A stretch of 5,437 bases of DNA from Bacteroidota bacterium (GTDB taxonomy: Bacteria; Bacteroidota; Bacteroidia; UBA8524): assembly GCA_003531115.1 (NCBI GenBank), contig DQHT01000104.1, positions 1,252-6,688 on the forward strand. The letters run 5' to 3'. A program made the translations under genes and the position numbers. Of this stretch, positions 1 to 5,437 are shown piece by piece. Under the pieces are notes generated by a model that worked only from the letters and a program-made list of their open reading frames with translations, made no database searches and was not told the DNA's origin. Each line of letters starts with the position of its first letter. The first letter of the stretch is position 1.

Positions 1-26
1 GACTGGGAGACTGGGAGACTGGGAGA
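1..26. repeat. 8-bp tandem repeat, three copies at the window edge
   Basis: The unit GACTGGGA occurs three times head to tail with no mismatch (1-8, 9-16, 17-24), followed by the first two bases of a fourth unit. The array starts at the first base of the window, so it may be longer to the left. The period is not a multiple of three and no credible reading frame covers it, so it is an intergenic simple repeat. Such arrays tend to vary in copy number by slippage; whether this one does cannot be seen here. Confidence 0.85.
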
Positions 27-39
27 TAAATTAAAAATT

Positions 40-61
40 CTGAACACCGAAAACTGAACAC
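40..61. repeat. Short direct repeat CTGAACAC, two copies 14 bp apart
   Basis: CTGAACAC occurs at 40-47 and again at 54-61, separated by CGAAAA, and a similar TAGAAAAG follows the second copy. It lies between the 8-bp tandem array and the lipoprotein gene. It looks like decayed low-complexity intergenic sequence. No function can be assigned. Confidence 0.6.
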
Positions 62-77
62 TTAGAAAAGAAAATCA

Positions 78-102
78 GTATCATTGAGTATCAGAATGAT
101 AC
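78..102. repeat. Inverted repeat upstream of the lipoprotein gene, possible operator
   Basis: The arms GTATCATT (78-85) and AATGATAC (95-102) are perfect 8-bp reverse complements around a 9-base spacer. The word AGTATCA also occurs as a direct repeat at 77-83 and 87-93, ten bases (about one helical turn) apart. The site lies 31 bases before the lipoprotein start codon, a position where a dimeric regulator could bind. No regulator gene is adjacent, and an 8-bp symmetry can arise by chance in AT-rich DNA, so an operator role is only a suggestion. Confidence 0.35.
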
Positions 103-133
103 GATTACCTGCACCCCGCTGACCTTCCTAAAA

Positions 134-643
134 ATGAAAAAAACACTTCACCTGCTTAGCGCCATTGTTTTAGGCTTATTAATTCTTTTTGTTTCATCCT
201 GCGAAGAAGAAGAAATTCCAATTCCTCCACCTACTGCGGAACAAAAGATCGAAACAGCACTCGATGCCTTCGTTGCTGACCTTGCCGCGACCCCGCCTAC
301 ATCCGTGGATATCTCCGGTCGGGTAAAAACCTATCTGGGTATCCAGCCTGTTTCCTTTTTTGGCGCCACGGTAACCTTATTAGACAGTGCCTCTAAAGCC
401 ACCTACAGTCCGTATTGGTACCGTTTAAACGATACCCTCGCCTATAAAAACCTGGCAGATACAGCCTACCATATCGACGAACAATCCTGGTTACGCCGCC
501 CTATCGATGAGCAGAAATCTGTATGGACGGACCCCTATTTTGACGCCGGTGGCGGGGAGATATGGATGAAAACGCGGTCGGTTCCTGTGTTCGTGAACGG
601 GAAAATTGTGGCGGTGGCGACGACGGATTTGGCGTTGGAATAG
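134..643 (+). CDS. Cache (PDC) domain lipoprotein, single sensory lobe
   Basis: A 169-residue predicted lipoprotein with a single extracytoplasmic Cache lobe. Residues 1-23 are a type II signal: two lysines, a hydrophobic core at 6-20, then VSSC with Cys23 as the lipidation site. Four glutamates follow directly (24-27), resembling the Bacteroidota export signal that sends lipoproteins to the cell surface, then a proline-rich linker. The rest matches the membrane-distal lobe of dCache_1-type sensors: long helix about 36-70, strand FFGATVTLLD 75-84, YSPYWYR 91-97, W119 and P123, WTDPYFD 131-137, TRSVPV 147-152, and GKIVAVATTDL 156-166. Cache lobes usually bind small ligands such as amino or carboxylic acids and pass the signal through a membrane helix to a kinase, cyclase or chemotaxis domain. 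Here the protein ends just after the last strand, with no such helix or output domain. Its stop codon lies in the repeat at 641-687, so it may be a shortened relic. The ATG at 134 is the only start giving a proper signal peptide. The ligand is unknown. Confidence 0.82.
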   Translation: MKKTLHLLSAIVLGLLILFVSSCEEEEIPIPPPTAEQKIETALDAFVADLAATPPTSVDISGRVKTYLGIQPVSFFGATVTLLDSASKATYSPYWYRLNDTLAYKNLADTAYHIDEQSWLRRPIDEQKSVWTDPYFDAGGGEIWMKTRSVPVFVNGKIVAVATTDLALE

Positions 644-687
644 GTTTACCCCTGTAGGTTCACCCAAATTGGGTGAACCTACAGGGG
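641..687. repeat. Palindromic repeat element: one direct copy plus a 39-bp perfect palindrome
   Basis: Bases 649-687 read the same on both strands apart from the central base: 17-bp perfect arms (649-665 and 671-687) around AAATT, or 19-bp arms with one central base. The 11-base word TAGGTTYACCC occurs directly at 641-651 (Y = T) and 655-665 (Y = C), and inverted at 671-681. In RNA the first copy could pair with the inverted copy in place of the second, using one G-U pair, so two hairpins compete. The first three bases of copy one are the stop codon of the upstream lipoprotein gene. The hairpin is strong enough to stall or stabilise a transcript, but no U-run follows, so a classical intrinsic terminator is not supported. 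It resembles REP-like intergenic palindromes that are dispersed in bacterial genomes. Confidence 0.85.
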
Positions 688-694
688 GCCGAAT

Positions 695-711
695 GACGAG
701 GGACGACCGAC
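695..711. repeat. Degenerate 7-bp period GACGA words
   Basis: GACGA starts at 695 and again at 702, and GAC at 709, a strict 7-base spacing between the palindrome and the next gene. Related ACGA words with the same spacing occur in the next intergenic gap, at 1263 and 1270. This looks like decayed tandem repeat sequence. No function is evident. Confidence 0.4.
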
Positions 712-727
712 CTATTAAAATTAGAAC

Positions 728-1258
728 ATGAAAAAAACACTTACGCCTGAACAAATTTCCATTACCGAACAATTCCAGGCCCATATTGATGCCGAGATCC
801 GCGGAGATCTGGATACTACGCTGGCTACCATGACGGATAATCCGCATCTGAATAATATACCAACTTTAATCGGGGGTGCGGGCAAAGAAGGTGTTCGTAA
901 TTTTTACGGCAGCCTGATCCCCTTCAATAAGTTTTTTCCTCCTGATGTGGAGATGGTCCGGGTTTCCCAAACCATCGACCAACACCAGATGGTGGATGAG
1001 ATCATTTTTAAGTTCACCCATACCACGGAAGTTGGCTGGATGCTGCCCAATATCCCTCCTACCGGAAAGCGGGTGGAAGTGCCATTGGTGGTGATCGTTG
1101 GCTTTAAAGAAGGAAAAGTAACCCATGAGCATATCTATTGGGACCAGGCCAGTGTGTTGGTACAGATCGGATTACTTGACCCGAAGGGGTTGCCTGTATT
1201 TGGGGTTGAAACGGCTCAACTCATGGAAGAGATGCGGAAAAGGGTTGAGGCGCTTTAG
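728..1258 (+). CDS. SnoaL/NTF2-like family protein
   Basis: A 176-residue soluble protein of the SnoaL/NTF2-like superfamily, a cone-shaped alpha+beta fold used by polyketide cyclases, isomerases and many proteins of unknown role. The N-terminal helices span about 7-36, with the family-like segment NPHLNNIPTLIGGAGKEGV at 38-56 and FYGSLIP at 59-65. The last sheet contains IPPTGKRVEVP (109-119) and FKEGKVTHEHIYWDQASVL (126-144), a typical SnoaL-like ending in which polar residues such as H133, H135 and D139 could line the pocket. The segments at 38-56 and 126-144 recall the SnoaL-like part of some proteins annotated as carboxymethylenebutenolidase (dienelactone hydrolase), but no hydrolase domain is present. 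There is no signal peptide, so it should be cytoplasmic. It follows the lipoprotein gene by 84 bases that include the palindrome, and precedes hemN by 126 bases, so it is probably its own unit. The substrate is unknown, and a link with haem synthesis is not supported by sequence. Confidence 0.8.
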   Translation: MKKTLTPEQISITEQFQAHIDAEIRGDLDTTLATMTDNPHLNNIPTLIGGAGKEGVRNFYGSLIPFNKFFPPDVEMVRVSQTIDQHQMVDEIIFKFTHTTEVGWMLPNIPPTGKRVEVPLVVIVGFKEGKVTHEHIYWDQASVLVQIGLLDPKGLPVFGVETAQLMEEMRKRVEAL

Positions 1259-1319
1259 GGGTACGAAAGACGATTGGACGGGAGGTAAGGACACTGTAAG
1301 AACATCAGGTCATATTCCA
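1259..1319. other. Intergenic spacer before the hemN promoter
   Basis: This non-coding stretch follows the SnoaL-like gene. Its left part carries ACGA at 1263 and 1270 and GGACGGG at 1276-1282, an irregular 7-8 base spacing like that at 695-711. No hairpin followed by a T-run marks a terminator for the upstream gene. A frame open across this region (1125-1400) is composition noise overlapping two better-supported genes. Confidence 0.4.
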
Positions 1320-1350
1320 TTGCCAGTACACAAATTGTTTCCGATATTTG
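1320..1350 (+). promoter_or_regulatory. Possible Bacteroidota-type promoter of hemN
   Basis: TTG at 1320-1322 is followed after 20 bases by GATATTTG at 1343-1350. The main sigma factor of Bacteroidota recognises TTG or TTTG near -33 and TAnnTTTG near -7. This site matches the -7 element in all fixed positions except the first (G for T), and the spacing is suitable. Transcription would start near 1356 and leave a leader of about 30 bases before the hemN start at 1385. No Shine-Dalgarno sequence is seen before that start, which is common in this phylum. The call rests on motif match and position only. Confidence 0.4.
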
Positions 1351-1384
1351 AAGAAACTTTCACCACGGCTAATTTCCGGCGAAA

Positions 1385-2749
1385 ATGCACTCAGATTTAA
1401 TAGGATTACTTAAAAAATACGATGTTCCCATCCCAAGATACACCAGTTATCCCACAGTACCCTACTGGGATTTTAATACCCTTACCCCGGGAGACTGGAA
1501 ACAATCCGTTATCAATACTTATGAATCTGAGAAAGGCGAGCTCTGCCTGTATATCCACCTGCCATTCTGTGAGGAGCTGTGTACGTTCTGCGCCTGCAAC
1601 AAACGCATCACAAAAAATCATGCTGTAGAAACCCCATACCTGCAAAATGTACTCAGGGAATGGGGCATGTATTTTTCCTTATTCGAAAGTACACCCACCC
1701 TTCGTGAAATACATCTGGGCGGAGGTACACCTACCTTTTTCTCGCCTCAAAATTTAGTAGAACTCATTCAAGGTCTTACTAAAAATTGTGTTATTCCTGA
1801 AGATCATGAGTTTAGCGTTGAAGTTCACCCGAACTTCACCACCAAAGCCCATTTAGAGGCCTTGCAAAGTGTGGGGTTTAACCGTATAAGCATTGGAGTG
1901 CAGGATTTTGACCCTGAGGTTCAATTCATTATCAACCGTCATCAGAGCTTCGAAAAAACGAAGGAAGTTATCGACTGGGCTAGGGAGCTGGGATACTTTA
2001 GTGTAAACCTGGATTTGATTTATGGCCTGCCAAAACAAAACCTGAAATGCATTGAAAATACGTTTGAAAAAGTAAAAGAACTTAAACCTGACCGGATCGC
2101 TTTTTACTCTTATGCCCATGTGCCCTGGAAGAGCAAAGGTCAAAGGCGTTATACCGATGAGGATGTTCCCAAAGCCGAAGAAAAATATGCCATGTATGGA
2201 TTGGGAAATGAACTATTAGGAAAAATGGGTATGATCAGTATTGGCATGGATCATTTTGCCCTGCCAAGCGACAAATTATTATTAGCCTATAACAAAGGTG
2301 AAATGCACCGTAATTTTATGGGCTATACCACAACCAGCAATAAATTGGTGATAGGCCTTGGAGCTTCCAGCATCAGCGATACGTGGACGGCTTTTGCTCA
2401 AAATGAAAAAACCGTTGAGGCTTATAATGAAAAAATTCAATCCGGTGAATGGCCCATTATTCAAGGCCATTTATTAAACGACGAAGACCTGTTAATTCGC
2501 AAACACATTTTAAATCTGATGTGTAAGGACTCCACTGTCTTAAACCCTTTAGATTTTGACACTGCCTTTTATGATCATATTCTTTCAAAATTGAAGAACT
2601 ATGCAAACGATAACCTCGTAGAAATTGATGGCAATAAAATAAGTGTTACTCCCAAGGGGAAATTGTTTGTACGCAATATCAGCTCAGCCATTGATGCTTA
2701 TTTGTATTCCGGCCAATCGGAAGCCCGCATGTTTAGCCAGGGGATCTAA
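1385..2749 (+). CDS. hemN: Oxygen-independent coproporphyrinogen III dehydrogenase (radical SAM)
   Basis: HemN converts coproporphyrinogen III to protoporphyrinogen IX by two oxidative decarboxylations of propionate side chains, using S-adenosylmethionine and a 4Fe-4S cluster without oxygen, in the cytoplasm. The protein has 454 residues, close to the 457 of E. coli HemN, and is collinear with it. Key residues fall at the same numbers: Y56, then C62, C66 and C69 binding the cluster, and C71 (motif CxxxCxxCxC). The N-terminal RYTSYPT (18-24) is typical of true HemN. The SAM-binding glycine motif GGGTP is at 112-116. RISIGVQDF, GMDHFALP and HRNFMGYTT follow in order, and the C-terminal HemN domain ends in TPKGKLFVRNISSAIDAYL. 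The HRNFMGYTT and C-terminal features set it apart from HemW, the shorter haem-chaperone paralogue. hemJ, the next pathway step, follows after 39 bases, so the two are probably cotranscribed from the promoter at 1320-1350. No frameshift or missing catalytic residue is seen. Confidence 0.96.
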   Translation: MHSDLIGLLKKYDVPIPRYTSYPTVPYWDFNTLTPGDWKQSVINTYESEKGELCLYIHLPFCEELCTFCACNKRITKNHAVETPYLQNVLREWGMYFSLFESTPTLREIHLGGGTPTFFSPQNLVELIQGLTKNCVIPEDHEFSVEVHPNFTTKAHLEALQSVGFNRISIGVQDFDPEVQFIINRHQSFEKTKEVIDWARELGYFSVNLDLIYGLPKQNLKCIENTFEKVKELKPDRIAFYSYAHVPWKSKGQRRYTDEDVPKAEEKYAMYGLGNELLGKMGMISIGMDHFALPSDKLLLAYNKGEMHRNFMGYTTTSNKLVIGLGASSISDTWTAFAQNEKTVEAYNEKIQSGEWPIIQGHLLNDEDLLIRKHILNLMCKDSTVLNPLDFDTAFYDHILSKLKNYANDNLVEIDGNKISVTPKGKLFVRNISSAIDAYLYSGQSEARMFSQGI

Positions 2750-2788
2750 TCCCACCGCTCTATTCTTTCAATAACATATCAGGAAAAC

Positions 2789-3328
2789 ATGAGTTATTTA
2801 TACCTTAAGGCCACCCATATCATTTTTGTTGTAACCTGGTTTAGCGGGATGTTTTATTTGGGTAGACTATTTATCTATAACCGGGAGGCTATGGATAAGC
2901 CTGAGCCTGAAAGGAGCATACTTCAGCGTCAATTCAATATAATGATCCACCGTTTGTATTGGGCCATAACATTTCCTTCTGTGCTTATTACCCTGATTTT
3001 AGGTTCCGCTTTAGCCATAAATTTATGGCCATTCAGCACCTGGTTATGGCTTAAATTAGTCTTTGTGTTGGTCTTGTTGATTTACCATTACACCCTACAC
3101 CTTCTGGTAAAACAACAAAAGGCAGGAGTTTTCAGGTATTCCAGTCATCAATTAAGAATTTGGAATGAAGTACCTACCATCTTGCTGGTTTCCATTGTTA
3201 TGCTGGCCATAGTGAAGCAGGGCATGAGTCTTGTTTACGGATTAGCAGGACTCGCCGCTTTGATCCTCCTCCTGATCACGGCTATTACTATTTATAGGAA
3301 GTCCAGAAAGAAAAGTGGATCCATGTAA
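2789..3328 (+). CDS. hemJ: Protoporphyrinogen IX oxidase, HemJ type (CopD-like membrane protein)
   Basis: HemJ oxidises protoporphyrinogen IX to protoporphyrin IX in the inner membrane, in place of the unrelated HemG or HemY. The 179-residue protein is mostly hydrophobic, with membrane segments near 5-29, 55-78, 84-107, 128-147 and 150-169. Family hallmarks are H10 in LKATHIIF, W17, YLGRLFIYN at 23-31, H54 and R55, K89 in WLWLKL, and NEVPT at 126-130. The conserved first-helix histidine and the mid-protein lysine are those known to matter for HemJ function. The C-terminus is a basic tail (YRKSRKKSGSM). Many HemJ proteins have four helices; the fifth segment, at 150-169, extends the C-terminus. 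AGGA at 2781-2784 lies close before the ATG and may act as a ribosome site. Sitting just after hemN, which makes its substrate, it completes the protoporphyrin-forming pair. Databases may list it as CopD family or UPF0093. The haem context makes HemJ the better name. Confidence 0.88.
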   Translation: MSYLYLKATHIIFVVTWFSGMFYLGRLFIYNREAMDKPEPERSILQRQFNIMIHRLYWAITFPSVLITLILGSALAINLWPFSTWLWLKLVFVLVLLIYHYTLHLLVKQQKAGVFRYSSHQLRIWNEVPTILLVSIVMLAIVKQGMSLVYGLAGLAALILLLITAITIYRKSRKKSGSM

Positions 3329-3381
3329 GAGGTGAAACAGATCTTAAGGATCATAAATCTCTCCAAAAAAGGAATTGTAAT
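3329..3381. other. Convergent spacer between hemJ and hemL
   Basis: This is the 53-base gap where the two haem gene pairs meet tail to tail. It contains only a weak 4-bp stem (GATC around TTAAG, 3341-3353) and an A6 run at 3365-3370, which reads as T6 on the minus strand. Neither forms a strong hairpin followed by a T-run, so no bidirectional terminator can be called, and read-through producing antisense overlap is possible. Confidence 0.4.

Positions 3382-5437
<2,056 letters not shown>

Noticed and set aside
1..61. CRISPR array
   Set aside because: The units are 8 bp and directly abutting, or a two-copy 14-bp-spaced word. There are no spacers of CRISPR length and no cas genes.
649..687. Classical rho-independent terminator
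   Set aside because: The stem is strong, but it is followed by GCCGAATG on the plus strand and preceded by AAACCTA when read from the minus strand, with no T-run. It is reported as a palindromic repeat.
491..847. Minus-strand frame spanning the palindrome
   Set aside because: It overlaps two well-supported plus-strand genes and its translation has no recognisable pattern.
728..1258. Functional tie of the SnoaL-like protein to haem synthesis or to the Cache lipoprotein
   Set aside because: Only proximity supports it. The gaps of 84 and 126 bases, the palindrome and a separate hemN promoter argue against one operon.
1125..1400. Plus-strand frame bridging the SnoaL-like gene and hemN
   Set aside because: It lies mostly inside the SnoaL-like gene and the spacer, runs through the likely hemN promoter, and its protein looks random.
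1385..2749. HemW (haem chaperone) in place of HemN
   Set aside because: The length of 454 residues, the RYTSYPT start, the fourth cysteine of CxxxCxxCxC and the HRNFMGYTT segment all fit HemN.

Overview
The window looks like an ordinary chromosomal stretch from a member of the Bacteroidota, possibly a Saprospiria-like lineage. The grounds are the lipoprotein signal with an acidic run right after the cysteine, weak or absent Shine-Dalgarno sequences, one plausible Bacteroidota-type promoter (TTG, then a near match to TAnnTTTG), and Bacteroidota-like haem proteins. The lineage is inferred from style; no marker gene fixes it.

Left third (1-1384), accessory in character. It holds short repeats at the left edge, a small lipoprotein carrying one Cache (PDC) sensory lobe (134-643), a compact palindromic repeat (641-687) whose first bases supply the lipoprotein's stop codon, and a stand-alone SnoaL/NTF2-like protein (728-1258). 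The spacers around these genes carry degenerate short-period words. The gap 1259-1384 holds the probable hemN promoter.

Right two thirds (1385-5437), a tetrapyrrole (haem) block. hemN (oxygen-independent coproporphyrinogen III dehydrogenase) and hemJ (membrane protoporphyrinogen IX oxidase) run rightward, 39 bases apart. Converging on them from the right are hemB (porphobilinogen synthase, whose 5' end lies outside the window) and hemL (glutamate-1-semialdehyde aminomutase), which overlap by 23 bases. HemL makes 5-aminolevulinate, the end of the C5 route from glutamyl-tRNA. HemB condenses two of these to porphobilinogen. HemN and HemJ act late, turning coproporphyrinogen III into protoporphyrinogen IX and then protoporphyrin IX. 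The middle steps (HemC, D, E), HemA and ferrochelatase are not in the window.

I found no convincing new multi-gene system. The points most worth a second look are the palindromic element that ends the Cache lipoprotein gene, and the lone-Cache lipoprotein itself, which has a possible surface-export signal and no visible output domain. There are no tRNA, rRNA, CRISPR or transposase genes.
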